DNA of 64,000 nucleotides from Planctomycetota bacterium (GCA_023954375.1 JAMLIC010000039.1:1-64000), one strand, 5' to 3'. Shown: positions 47,946-56,878, numbered from the stretch's first letter. Numbers and translations: made by a program. Notes: generated from the letters alone by a model not told the origin.

Positions 47946-48716
47946 ATGGACGAGCAGGTCCGGGCGCTCGAGCGGCGCTGGCGCGCGACCGGGGCCATGG
48001 CGGACGAGGCCCGCTACCTCGAGGCGCAGGCCCGCGCCAGCGCCCTCGACGAGCGGGCCCTGCGCCTCGCCGCCCACCTGCGGCACCCGGCCGCCCGCGT
48101 CGCGCTCGGGCTCGCGGCGCCGGAGGAGGTCACCCTCGACCTCGAGCCCTGGTTCGGCCAGCTCGCGGTGTACGGGTCCATGGCGCTCCTCCGCGGCGCC
48201 GTCGCGGGGGCCTGGCTGGACGTCAGCGATCGCCCCTCCGGGATGGCCGCCCAGGCGCTCGCGGCGCTCGTGGAGCCCTGGCTCCTGCGCCCCGACGAGG
48301 GGGGGCGCTCGCGCGTGCGGCGGTTCGTCGAGTCGGAGCTGATGGGCCGCGTGGCGAGCGAGCCGGCGCGGTGGCTCCTGCGGCAGATCGCCGCGCACGG
48401 CCCGAAGGTGCCGCCGGGCTTCGAGGACCGCGACGCGCGCAAGCTGCGGAGCCTGGGGCGCGGCCTGTCGCTGCGGCTGCCGCTCGAGCCCTGCCCCGCG
48501 CCCGAGGCCTACCCGGCCGACCTCCCGCCGCCGACGCCCGGCACCCGCTTCACGACCGACCAGCGGGCGCGCCTCGATGCCTGGAGCGCGCGCGTCGAGG
48601 CGCAGCGGGCCGCGGCCCGGGCCCACGCGCTGTGGGCCGCCGTGCGCGACGACCTCATCCCCTGGGCGCTCGGGCGCGGCGACCCGATCGCCGCGCGCCA
48701 GGCCGCGCGCGCGTAG
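47946..48716 (+). CDS. Paralogous helical protein of unknown function (copy 3 of 3)
   Basis: 256 residues, helical, Ala/Arg/Leu-rich, soluble. The module SALDERALRLAAHLRH, PAARVALGLAAP near the N-terminus and the closing IPWALGRGDPI match the copies at 29986 and 37933. Those two sit near or within signalling/zinc-finger operons; this copy stands alone between the radical SAM operon (divergent) and a kinase-WD40 gene (convergent; stop to stop 3 bases). Function unknown; the family may be a protein-protein interaction module. Confidence 0.65.
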   Translation: MDEQVRALERRWRATGAMADEARYLEAQARASALDERALRLAAHLRHPAARVALGLAAPEEVTLDLEPWFGQLAVYGSMALLRGAVAGAWLDVSDRPSGMAAQALAALVEPWLLRPDEGGRSRVRRFVESELMGRVASEPARWLLRQIAAHGPKVPPGFEDRDARKLRSLGRGLSLRLPLEPCPAPEAYPADLPPPTPGTRFTTDQRARLDAWSARVEAQRAAARAHALWAAVRDDLIPWALGRGDPIAARQAARA

Positions 48717-48719
48717 CCG

Positions 48720-50658
48720 TCACGGCTCATCGACCGGCAAGAGGCGCACGCAGGCGCCGTCCCCCCGCGTGGCGACGGCCAGCCACCGCCCGTCGGGCGA
48801 GGGCCGGAGCCCGTGGAGCTCGCCCTCGACCTCGACGAGGCCGCGCTGGGTGCGGCGCTCGAGGTCCCACGTCCGCAGCTCGAGCGTGGCCCGCGCGGAC
48901 GCCGTCCGGGAGGAGTACGTGGCCGCCGAGACGACGGCGCGCCCGCCCGGCGCGACGGCGACGGCCCGCACCGGCGCCCGGTGGGCCCCGAGGAGGCTGC
49001 TGTCGGCCCGGGCGTCGGCGAAGAACGCCCCGGCGAGCACCCCCTGGGCGACGTCGATCGCCACGAGCTGCGAGGCGCTCGTGCCGGCGAGCAGCCAGCG
49101 GCCGTCGGGCGAGAAGGCCAGGGAGCGCGCCGAGCCCGGGAGCCCCTCGACGCGCCAGCGCAGGGCCGGCGGGTCGGCGGTGAGGTCCCACAGGTAGGCC
49201 CAGCCCACCTCGCCGCTGCCCGCGCCCGCCGCCAGCAGCGCCCCGTCGGCCGAGAGCGCCAGGACCTGGAGGTGCTCGCCCGGGAGCTGGTGCGCGACGG
49301 TGAAGGCGACCGGGTCGAGGACGAGGGCCACGCCGCGCGCGAGCGCCGCCACGCGCCCGGTCGGCGACGAGGTGAAGTGCCCGGCCGGGGCCTGCGCGAG
49401 CGGCGCCGGGGCGCCGTCGGGCGTCACGCGCACGAGCCGGCCGTCCGGCGCGACCACGAGGGCGGCGCCGCCCGGCAGCGGGACGCCCACGCCCGACCGG
49501 AGGGGCCAGGACCGCACCTCCGCGCCGGCCGTCGACCAGAGGCGCACGTCGTCGTCCGCGGCGCCCGTGAGCACGCGGCCGGCGTCGACCCACACGGCCC
49601 AGCGCCCCTCGCCGCGCCCGGCCGCCGCCAGGCGCTGCGGGGTCCGCGGCCCGCGGATCTCGGGTGGCGGCGGCGGCGGCGGCGGGGTGACGACGGCCGC
49701 GGGGGCGCTCGGCGCCGGCGCCGCCGCGGGCGCCGGGCGGGCGGCGTCCGCGCGGCCGCGAGGAGCCCGGCGGTCGCGGCCAGCGGCGCCAGCAGCAGGG
49801 CGGCGCCGAGCGCGCGCCGCCCGCGGCGGCGACGTGGCGCCCGGCGAGGGCGGCGTCGAGGTCGTCGGCCAGGGCGCCCGCGTCGGGGTGGCGGCGGGCG
49901 GGGTCGCGCTCGAGCGCGCGCAGGCACACCGCCTCGAGGGCGCGGTCGATCCCGCGGTCGATCGAGCGCGGCCGGGGGATCGGCGCCTCCTCGATCCGGG
50001 CCGCCAGCTCCATGAGCGAGCGGGCCGCGAAGGGGAACCGGCCCGTGAGCGCCTCGTAGAGCACGAGGCCGAGGGCCCACACGTCGATCGTCGGCGCCGG
50101 CGGGCGTCGGTCGCCCGCGAACTGCTCCGGCGCCATGTGGGTCGGCGTCCCGACCATCGCCCCGGTGTGCGTGAGGCGGCCGTCGCCCTCGAGGTGCGCC
50201 AGGCCGAAGTCGGTGACGCGCGCCCGGCCGTCGTCGCCGACGAGGATGTTGTCCGGCTTGAGGTCGCGGTGCAGGACCCCCCGCGCGTGCGCGTGGCCCA
50301 CGGCGCGCGCGACGTCGCGCACGAGCGCCACGCGCGCGCGCAGGTCGAGCGTCCGGATCGCCTCGGCGAACGGCCGCCCCTCGACGAGCTCGTAGACGAG
50401 GCAGGGCCGGCCCTCGAACAGCCCGACCGCGTGGACCTTCACCAGCCCCGGGTGGTCGAGCGCCGCCGCGACCGCGCCCTCTCGCAGGAAGCGGGCGACC
50501 GCCGAGGCGTGCTGCCGCTGCAGGAGCTTGAGGGCCACGCCGCGGCCGGTGCGCCGGTCGCGCGCCCGGTGGACCGAGCCGAAGCCGCCGCTGCCGAGGA
50601 GGCCGGTCGCCTCGAAGAGCGGCGTCAGGTCCGGGAAGTCGTCCGGCGAGGACCCCAC
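48720..50658 (-). CDS. Membrane Ser/Thr protein kinase with WD40 sensor, two frameshifts
   Basis: About 645 residues after correction. GTG 50658. Kinase: LLGSGGFGSVHRA (about 15-27), GVALKLL, VLHRDLKPDN (about 127-136), TDFGLAHL (about 147), MAPEQF, then one membrane helix (LGAALLLAPLAATAGLL) that is read in the +1 frame from about 49825. A Pro linker (APAPSAPAAVVTPPPPPP) and the WD40-like domain are in a third frame from about 49755 (WVDAGRVLTGAADDDVRLW ... LRPSPDGRWLAVATRG). Both joins occur in GC-rich simple sequence. Kinase-TM-propeller is a standard Planctomycetota receptor kinase layout, so I read it as one gene with two indels (assembly or mutation). Confidence 0.82.
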
Positions 50659-50677
50659 GCCCGAGGGTGGCTCGCGG

Positions 50678-50688
50678 CCCCCCCCCCC
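50678..50688. repeat. Homopolymer tract (C11/G11) upstream of the kinase start
   Basis: Eleven consecutive C on the plus strand, i.e. G11 about 20 bases upstream of the kinase GTG. It could alter promoter or ribosome-site spacing if it slips; equally a place for base-calling error. Confidence 0.6.
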
Positions 50689-50696
50689 GCCAGCTG

Positions 50697-50905
50697 TGTG
50701 ATCGCGGCTGCGGCCGAGGATGGCGGGCGCTACGGTGCGTCGAGGCGCCGCGCGCGCGGCGCCTCGACCGCTCAGGCTCGGTCGGCGGCCAGGAGGCCGC
50801 CTTCCCTCGCCTTCGCGCCGCAGCGCCCGCCCTCCTCGGCCTCGCCTGACGCTCCTGCTGCGAAGGCGCGGTGAGGTGTGCTCGGAGGCGGCTCGGCCGT
50901 CTGCG
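50697..50905 (+). repeat. Structured dispersed repeat, copy A
   Basis: Starts TGTGATCGCGGCTGCGGCCG. Outer stem 50712-50731 pairs with 50822-50841 (19 of 20). Inside are a variable hairpin (50739-50752/50755-50768) and an invariant hairpin GGCGGCC-AGGA-GGCCGCC (50784-50801). A conserved 3' tail follows (GCGCGGTGAGGTGTGCTCGG). Its 5' end points at the kinase start, 39 bases away. Open frames across it (RSGSVGGQEAAFPRLR type) have no protein-like features. Related copies: 51218-51010 (minus) and 52843-53060 (plus). Confidence 0.85.
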
Positions 50906-51009
50906 AAGGCGGGGGTGAGGCGACGCGCTCGAACCCGCGGGTGGAGTGGACCAAGAGCGAGGCGAGGGCGCGGAGGCCGAGGCGAGGGGGGGCGCGCGGC
51001 CCCCTCGGC

Positions 51010-51218
51010 CGTCTTGACGGCCGGATCGCCTCCGAGCACACCTCACCGCGCTTGCGCAGCCAGAGCCTCAGGCGAGGCGGAGGAGGGCGAGGCGATGCGG
51101 CGCGAAGGCGAGGGAAGGCGGCCTCCTGGCCGCCGACCGAGCCTGAGCGGTCGGGACCGACAAGTCGGCCCCGACGCACCGCAGCGCCCGCCATCCTCGG
51201 CCGCAGCCGCGATCACAC
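51010..51218 (-). repeat. Structured dispersed repeat, copy B (inverted)
   Basis: Read on the minus strand it matches copy A at roughly 85-90%. The variable hairpin here is GTCGGGACCGAC (51150-51161) against GTCGGCCCCGAC (51164-51175), unlike copy A in sequence but paired (one G-U wobble on the repeat strand). Its 5' end begins at the stop codon of the ABC-F gene. Copies A and B together form a giant inverted repeat around a centre of about 100 bases, likely to act as a terminator or cruciform. Confidence 0.85.
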
Positions 51219-52826
51219 CTTCGTGTCCTGCGCGCGCCGCCAGCGGTACTGCTCGTAGTCGCACGGGTAGTAGGTCACCCGGCCGGCCTCGATGTGCAGG
51301 ACGGCGGTGGCGAGCTCGCGCACGAACTGCCGGTCGTGCGAGACGAAGATCACCGTGCCGCCGAACCCCTGGAGGGCGCGGAGGAGGACCTCCTGGCTGT
51401 GGATGTCCAGGTGGTTGGTCGGCTCGTCCATGACGAGCACGTTGCCCGGCTGCAGGATCATGCGGGCGATCTTCAGGCGGGCGCGCTCGCCGCCCGAGAG
51501 CACGCGCACGGTCTTGAACACGTCGTTGCCCGAGAAGAGGAAGCAGCCCAGCAGCGTGCGCAGGGGCACGGGCGGCTGCGGCGGCGCCGAGGCCTGCACG
51601 AGCTCGAGGAGCGTGCGGCCGTCGTCGGGGTCCACGTCGTCGGTGTACTGGGAGAAGTACTGCAGCTTGACCCCGTGGCCCAGCGTGAGCGCCCCCTCGC
51701 TCGGCTCCTCGCGCCCGGCGAGCAGCCGGAGCAGCGTCGTCTTGCCCGCGCCGTTGACGCCGGTCACCGCCAGGCGCGTCCCGGCCTGCAGGTCGAGGGT
51801 CACGTCGGAGAAGACGGTCAGGTCGCCGTAGCGCTTGGCCACGTGCTCGAGGCGGAACACGACCTGCCCGCTCTTGCCGGGCTCGGGGAAGCGCAGGCGG
51901 ACGTTGGCCGGCGGCTCGGGCGGGAGCTCGATCAGCTCCATCTTCTCGACGACCTTCACCCGGCTCTGCGCCATGCGCGCCGTGGCCGCGTTGGCGCGGT
52001 TCTTGGCGATGAACTCCTCGTGCGCCTTGAGCTCCTTCTGCTGGCGCTCGTAGGACGACTTGAGCCGCTCGCGCCGGACGACCTTCTCGCCCTCGAAGTA
52101 GGTGTAGTTGCCGTGGTAGACCTCGAGCCGGCCCAGCTCGAGCTCGAGGATCCGGTCGACGAGCGCGTCGAGGAAGTAGCGGTCGTGGCTGGTGAGCAGC
52201 ACGGCGCCCTCGAAGCCCTTGAGGTACTCGAGCAGCCACTCGCGCGCCTCGATGTCGAGGTGGTTCGTCGGCTCGTCGAGGATCAGCAGGTCGGGGCGCT
52301 CGAGGAGCAGGCGCGCGAGCTGCACCCGCATGAGCCAGCCGCCCGAGAGCTGCCGCATGGGGCCGTCCATGCGCGCCTGCGAGAAGCCCAGGCCGTCGAG
52401 GATCGTGCGCGCCCGCGCGTCGACCTCGTAGCCGCCGAGCGCCTCGAAGCGCGCCTGGGCCCGGCCGTACTCGGCGAGGACCTTCTCGTTCTCCGGGTCC
52501 TCGGCCAGGGCGCAGGTGAGCCGCTCGACCTCGGCCTCGAGCTTCTTGACCTCGGCGACGGCGTCGAGGACCTCCTCGATCACCGTGCGGTCGGTGTCGG
52601 GCGGGGCGATGTCCTGCGGCAGGTAGCCGGCCTTGCGGCCCCTGTCGAGCTCGACCTTGCCCTTCTCCGGCGCCTGCTCGCCCATGAGCACGCGGAAGAG
52701 CGTGGACTTGCCCTGGCCGTTGCGCCCGGCCACGGCCACGCGCTGGCCCTCGCTGACGCGGAAGGTGATGCCGTCGAGCACGGGGCGCTCGGCGAAGCGG
52801 ACGGTGAGGTTCTCGACGGAGAGCAT
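51213..52826 (-). CDS. ABC-F family ATPase (ribosome-associated type)
   Basis: 537 residues, two ABC domains in one chain and no membrane segment. Domain 1: GRNGQGKST (about 33-41), LSGGWLMRVQLARLLL, LLILDEPTNHLD. Linker (P-site tertiary motif, about 240-320): charged helices with YERQQKELKAHEEFIAKNRA. Domain 2: GVNGAGKTT (about 355), LSGGERARLKIARMIL, MDEPTNHLD. ABC-F proteins bind the ribosomal E site to control translation or protect against antibiotics. ATG 52826; the stop lies inside the first bases of repeat copy B, and repeat copy C begins 16 bases upstream of the start. So this gene is bracketed by inverted copies of the repeat. Confidence 0.93.
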   Translation of the reverse strand: MLSVENLTVRFAERPVLDGITFRVSEGQRVAVAGRNGQGKSTLFRVLMGEQAPEKGKVELDRGRKAGYLPQDIAPPDTDRTVIEEVLDAVAEVKKLEAEVERLTCALAEDPENEKVLAEYGRAQARFEALGGYEVDARARTILDGLGFSQARMDGPMRQLSGGWLMRVQLARLLLERPDLLILDEPTNHLDIEAREWLLEYLKGFEGAVLLTSHDRYFLDALVDRILELELGRLEVYHGNYTYFEGEKVVRRERLKSSYERQQKELKAHEEFIAKNRANAATARMAQSRVKVVEKMELIELPPEPPANVRLRFPEPGKSGQVVFRLEHVAKRYGDLTVFSDVTLDLQAGTRLAVTGVNGAGKTTLLRLLAGREEPSEGALTLGHGVKLQYFSQYTDDVDPDDGRTLLELVQASAPPQPPVPLRTLLGCFLFSGNDVFKTVRVLSGGERARLKIARMILQPGNVLVMDEPTNHLDIHSQEVLLRALQGFGGTVIFVSHDRQFVRELATAVLHIEAGRVTYYPCDYEQYRWRRAQDTKV

Positions 52827-52842
52827 GGGGACGCATTCTACC

Positions 52843-53060
52843 GGTGTGATCGCGGCTGCGGCCGACGGTGTGACCGCGGCTGCGGCCGACGATGGCGGGC
52901 GCTGCCGTTCGTCAGGGTGTCGCGCTCCGCGCGACACCCTGACCGCTCAGGCTCGCTCGGCGGCCAGGAAGGCCGCCTTCGCTCGCCTTCACGCGGCATC
53001 GCCTCGCCCTCGTCGCCCTCGCCTGACGCTCCGGCTGCGAACGCCCGCGCTGGTGTGCTC
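52843..53060 (+). repeat. Structured dispersed repeat, copy C
   Basis: The 24-bp 5' unit is duplicated in tandem (52843-52866, 52867-52890). The variable hairpin is a perfect 15-bp stem, 52911-52925/52929-52943 with a TCC loop, wholly different in sequence from A and B. The invariant hairpin GGCGGCC-AGGAA-GGCCGCC is at 52959-52977. In the outer stem, GACGA/TCGTC replaces GAGGA/TCCTC of A and B, a compensatory change. It points away from the ABC-F gene. No ORF seen. Confidence 0.85.
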
Positions 53061-53150
53061 GCGCCTGGTCCCTGCTCGAGGCGTCTGGACCAGCGGAGGG
53101 GGGGAGGAGGGGAGTCACAGCGGCCGCGGTCAGCGGCATGGGGGGGTGAG

Positions 53151-53190
53151 TGGTGGGCGGGCTTTGACGGTGGTGGGCGGGCTTTGCGGC
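53151..53190. repeat. Two tandem 20-bp units in intergenic DNA
   Basis: TGGTGGGCGGGCTTTGACGG (53151-53170) followed at once by a copy (53171-53190) identical over the first 16 bases. It lies in the 213-bp stretch between repeat C and the cysteine-cluster gene, which otherwise holds G-rich sequence and no gene. Confidence 0.7.
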
Positions 53191-53273
53191 GTGGCGGCGA
53201 CGGGTCCGGAGCGGCGCGTCGCGGGCCGCGTGTGGTACATTCCGCCGCGCCCCGCGGCGGGGCGGAGCTGGCC

Positions 53274-54721
53274 ATGTCGTTTCGCCCCCTCCTGCGCCCG
53301 GGTCTGCGCGTCGCGCCGCAGCCGGTCGGGGGCGTGCGGGTGGTCGACCCGCCGGCCGGGCTCGAGGTCGACGTGCCGGCGGAGGTCGAGGCGCTCCTGC
53401 CGCTCCTCGACGGGCACCTCGAGGCCGAGGAGGCGCTGCAGGTCAGCGGCGTCGATCCGGACGCCGGGCGGCTCTCGCTGCGCTCGCTCGCCTTCGGGGC
53501 GCTCCTCCTCGGCGTCGACGAGGAGGGGCGCCGCCGGCGCGTGGACGCGCGCGCCGCGGGCGAGGCCGACGGGCCGTTCCGCCTGGCCGCCGGGACGCGC
53601 TTCGAGTGCGGCGCCTGCGGCGCCTGCTGCCGGACGGTCGACTTCGGGCCCCTGACGCGCGAGGAGATGGACCGCCTGGCCGCGGCGCCGTTCGTGCAGA
53701 GGGACCCGGCCCTGCGCGCGCGCCCCCTGTTCGCGCGCGCCGACGACCCGGGAGACCCGCTCGGCCGCTCGCACTGGGTGCTCGCCCGGGGCGAGGACGG
53801 GGCGTGCGTGTTCCTCGACGGGGCCGGGCGCTGCCGCGTGCACGTCGAGCTCGGGCCCGACGCCCGGCCGCTCGGCTGCCGGCTGTTCCCGTTCGAGGCG
53901 CAGCGCACGAGCGACGGCGTGGTCGTGAGCGACGGCCTGGGGTGCGCCACGTTCACCACGAGCGCGGCCCGCGGCGAGCCGGTGTACGACCGCTTCGCCG
54001 CGCTCCGGCCCGTCCTGCGCGAGGCGGCGCGCCGCGCGCCGGCCCCGGCGCGCGACGGCGTGCGCCTGTGCTGCGGCGTGGTGGTGCCGGCCGCCCTGGC
54101 GCGCCTGGCCGTGTCGCGGGCGCTCGAGGTCCTGGACGCCGCCCCGGGGCCCTGGCGGGTGGGGGCGGCGGCGGCGCTCGGCGCGCTCGCCAGCTTCGAG
54201 GCGATCGTCCTGGCCGAGCCGCTCGGGTCCGGGCTCGCCGACCGCGTGGTGGGGCGCCTGTGGGCCACGCCGCTCGAGGCGCTCGCCGCCGGGCCGGACG
54301 GCGTCCCGGCGCCGGCCGACGCCGCGGCCGCCCTGGGCCGCCTCCTCGCGCGCCTGGCCGCCGCGGCGGACCTGCCGGCGCCGACCGTCCAGGCCGACGA
54401 CGGCGCGCTCGACGAGCACCTGCGGCGGGGGCTGCGCCAGCGCCTCCACGGGCTGCCGCTCGAGGCGGCGGGCGCGCTCGCGCCGGCGGCGGCGCGCTGG
54501 CGGCGACGGCCCTCGTCGCGGCGGCCGCGGCCCGCAGGCGGCGGCGCGCGGCGAGCGGCCGGCCGCGGGACCTCGACGCCGCGCAGCCGGCGCTCGAGCG
54601 CGCCCTGCGCGGCGCGGCGGCGCGCGCGGCCCTGCAGGCGGCCGAGGCGGACGCTGCGCTGGTCGTCCTCGGCGGCGTGGGCCTGGTCGAGGCGGCGAGC
54701 CCGGCCGGAGGCGCGGCGTGA
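53274..54721 (+). CDS. YkgJ-type cysteine-cluster protein, one frameshift
   Basis: About 480 residues if one indel is corrected. The middle carries FECGACGACCRTVDFGPLT (about 110-128), RCRVHVELGPDARPLGCRLF (about 188-207) and LGCATFTTSA, the YkgJ/UPF0153-type zinc or iron cysteine cluster. The N-terminal 100 residues and the C-terminal helical region are additional. Near 54484-54493, in a GGC run, coding character moves to another frame that ends at 54721 (ALAATALVAAAAARRRRR ... GVGLVEAASPAGGAA) and overlaps the next start by 4 bases, as expected for an operon. The uncorrected frame would run on through the next gene. ATG 53274. Confidence 0.75.
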
Positions 54722-55683
54722 GCGCGGCGGCCCCGACCCCCTTCCCCGCGACGTGCAAGGCGTTCCTCGCCGCCGGCCCGGTGCGCCTGCGTGGGCTGCG
54801 CCAGGCGGGGCCCGCCGGGGCGGCCCGGCGCCTCGCGCTCTCGGCCGACGGCCGCTGGCTCCTCGTGACCGGGGCCGGCGGCGCCGCGCTCTGGGACGGG
54901 GCCACGGGCGAGCCGGTCTGGCGCGCGGCGGGCGCGCCCGCGGGCGCGCCCGCCCTCTCGACCGCCCGCGCGGCCTGGGCCGAGGGCGAGGGCGCCCGCG
55001 TCCGCCCGCTGCCGACGGACGAGGCGGCGGAGGGCCCCGAGGCGGTCGTCGCGGCCGGCCGCGTCGTCGCGCTGGCGTTCGGCCAGGACGGGCGCACGCT
55101 CGTGACGCTCGACGCCGCCGGCGGCCTGGCGGGGGCGTCGGCCGAGACGGGCGAGCGCCTGTGGTCGAGCCGCTGCGAGGGCCTCGCGCCGCGCGCGGCG
55201 GCGCTGGCGCGCGACGCGCGCGTGGCCGCGGCGGTCGACGCCGACGGGACCTGCGCCGTGATCTATCCGCAGACGGGCACGCGCCTGTTCCGCCTGGGCG
55301 AGGCGGGCGCGCTGCGCGCGGTCACGGTCTCCGCCGACGGGCAGCAGGTCCTCTGCGGCGCGGTCGACGGGGCGCGCCTGTGGGACGCCGCCAGCGGCGC
55401 CCTCGCGCGGCGCCTCCCCGGCGCCGACGTCGACGCCGTGGCCCTGGCGCCGGGCGCGCGCCTGGCCCTCGGCGCCCGGCGGGACGGCAAGCTCGTCCTC
55501 TGGGACGTCGCGGGCGGGCACGCGCTCGAGCGCCTGGACCTCGGCGGGTTCCTCGCCGCGACGCACGACGTGGCGTTCTCGCCGGACGGCCGGCGCTTCG
55601 TCGTCGCGGGGGACGCGCGCCGCGGGCTCGACGGGTCGGCCGGGCGCGTGGCCGCGCTCCTGCGGTTCGAGCTGGCGCCGTGA
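54718..55683 (+). CDS. WD40-repeat (beta-propeller) protein
   Basis: 321 residues. At least six propeller blades can be picked out: RRLALSADGRWLLVTGAGGA, RVVALAFGQDGRTLVTLDAA, ARDARVAAAVDADGTCAVIY, LRAVTVSADGQQVLCGAVDG, LALGARRDGKLVLWDVAGG, THDVAFSPDGRRFVVAGD. No signal peptide. A scaffold or sensor rather than an enzyme. GTG 54718 overlaps the stop of the cysteine-cluster gene, and its own stop overlaps the following start, so three proteins are translated in series. Confidence 0.85.
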   Translation: MSAAAPTPFPATCKAFLAAGPVRLRGLRQAGPAGAARRLALSADGRWLLVTGAGGAALWDGATGEPVWRAAGAPAGAPALSTARAAWAEGEGARVRPLPTDEAAEGPEAVVAAGRVVALAFGQDGRTLVTLDAAGGLAGASAETGERLWSSRCEGLAPRAAALARDARVAAAVDADGTCAVIYPQTGTRLFRLGEAGALRAVTVSADGQQVLCGAVDGARLWDAASGALARRLPGADVDAVALAPGARLALGARRDGKLVLWDVAGGHALERLDLGGFLAATHDVAFSPDGRRFVVAGDARRGLDGSAGRVAALLRFELAP

Positions 55684-56783
55684 GCCGCCGCGCGCCGGCG
55701 CTCCTCCTGGTCCTCCTCCTCGCGGGCGTCACGCGGGCGAGCGACCCCGAGGCCGAGGCGCTGCGCGCCCTCGCCGCCGGCGACGGCGTCGCCGCCCGCC
55801 GCGCGGTGGCCCGCCTGGGGGGCCTGGCGCCCGGGAGCCCGGAGGCGGAGGCGGCGGCGCGCCGCGCGGCCACGCTCCTCCTGGCGATCGACGCCGCCGA
55901 CGCGCTCGCGCGCGAGGACGCGCGCGCGCTCGGCGCGCTCCTCGAGCGCGCCGAGCGGCTGGCGGCCCGCTGCGTCCCGGCCGACCTGCCGCTCCTGCGC
56001 GCGGTGGAGCGGAGCCTGGGGGAGGCGCGCCTCGTCGTGGGGCCGCTGCTCCAGGCCGCCTACCGGGCGATCGACGCGCGCCGCCCGCGCGCGGAGCTCC
56101 TCGCCCTCGCCGAGGACGACGACCCGCGCGCGCGCGACCTCGCCGTGGGCGCCCTGGCCGAGCGCCTGGCCGCCCTCCGGGCCAGGGTGCTCGCCGGCGG
56201 CTCGCTCGACGCCGCCGAGCAGGCCGACGTCGCCGACCCGGCGCTCGTGCGGCTCCTGATCGAGCGCCTGGCGGAGCGGCCCGGCGGCGGCGCGACCGAC
56301 CGGCTCCCGGCCGACGCGGCCGCCGTCGGGGCCGGCACGTCGACCGCCCTGCACGCGCTGGCCAGCATCGAGGCCGCCGCCCTGCCCGCCCTCGAGGAGG
56401 CGGCGCGCGCCGGCCGCCCCGGCGCGGAGGAGGCGCTCGCCGCCGCGCACGCCGCCGTGGCGCAGCGGCTCCGCCGCCACCCGGGGAGCACCTGGTGCAG
56501 CGCGACCGGCGCCCCCCCGATCACCGCCGCGACCGCCCCCTGCCCGGCGCCGTGCGCGCGCGACGTGCCCACGTCCGCCCAGTTCTGCCCCGCCTGCGGG
56601 GCGCGCGTGCGGGTCGTGTGCACGACGTGCGGCGCGCTCACCTCGGCCGCGCGCGCCCACTGCACGTCGTGCGGCGCCCGCGCCGGCGACGAGGCGGTCA
56701 CCCCCTGCGCGCGGTGCCGCGCCTCGCTCCCCCGCGGGGCGCGCGCGTGCACGCGCTGCGGGGCGCAGCAGCCGCGGCGCTGA
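55680..56783 (+). CDS. Exported or membrane protein with C-terminal double zinc ribbon
   Basis: 367 residues. A hydrophobic N-terminus (RRAPALLLVLLLAGVTRA) is followed by about 240 residues of Ala/Leu/Arg helices (HEAT-like), then a Cys-rich tail with four CxxC pairs: FCPACGARVRVVCTTCG, HCTSCGAR, PCARCRAS, ACTRCGAQQ (about 298-362), i.e. a double zinc ribbon. Between them (about 270-290) an alternative frame also looks coding, so a pair of compensating indels near a GGGG and a C7 run cannot be excluded. GTG 55680 overlaps the WD40 stop. Confidence 0.65.
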   Translation: MSRRAPALLLVLLLAGVTRASDPEAEALRALAAGDGVAARRAVARLGGLAPGSPEAEAAARRAATLLLAIDAADALAREDARALGALLERAERLAARCVPADLPLLRAVERSLGEARLVVGPLLQAAYRAIDARRPRAELLALAEDDDPRARDLAVGALAERLAALRARVLAGGSLDAAEQADVADPALVRLLIERLAERPGGGATDRLPADAAAVGAGTSTALHALASIEAAALPALEEAARAGRPGAEEALAAAHAAVAQRLRRHPGSTWCSATGAPPITAATAPCPAPCARDVPTSAQFCPACGARVRVVCTTCGALTSAARAHCTSCGARAGDEAVTPCARCRASLPRGARACTRCGAQQPRR

Positions 56784-56797
56784 CCGGCCAGGGGCCC

Positions 56798-56878
56798 ACC
56801 ACGGAGGACACGGAGGAGCGGAGGGAGAGCTCCGAGGAGAGTCCCGTCCGGCGTGGCCTCCTCCGTGTCCTCCGTGGT
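56798..56878. terminator. 20-bp perfect inverted repeat between convergent genes
   Basis: ACCACGGAGGACACGGAGGA at 56798-56817 and its exact complement at 56859-56878, spacer 41 bases. It lies between convergent stops (56783 and 56884) and would serve as a two-way terminator. Very similar CACGGAGGACACGGAGG palindromes occur as dispersed repeats in many environmental bacteria, in my experience. Confidence 0.7.

Noticed and set aside
50720..51190. Small proteins encoded within repeats A-C (Arg/Pro/Gly-rich frames)
   Set aside because: Several frames are open only because of high GC; the conserved parts are explained by base pairing and the variable hairpin destroys any shared protein sequence.
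50697..53060. Integron attC sites
   Set aside because: Copy B follows a stop codon as attC would, but there are no GTTRRRY/RYYYAAC core sites and no integrase; the repeat has its own conserved ends.
55680..56783. Definite frameshift pair in the zinc-ribbon gene near 56490-56560
   Set aside because: An alternative frame looks plausible, but codon third positions fit the uninterrupted frame at least as well; only noted in the gene entry.
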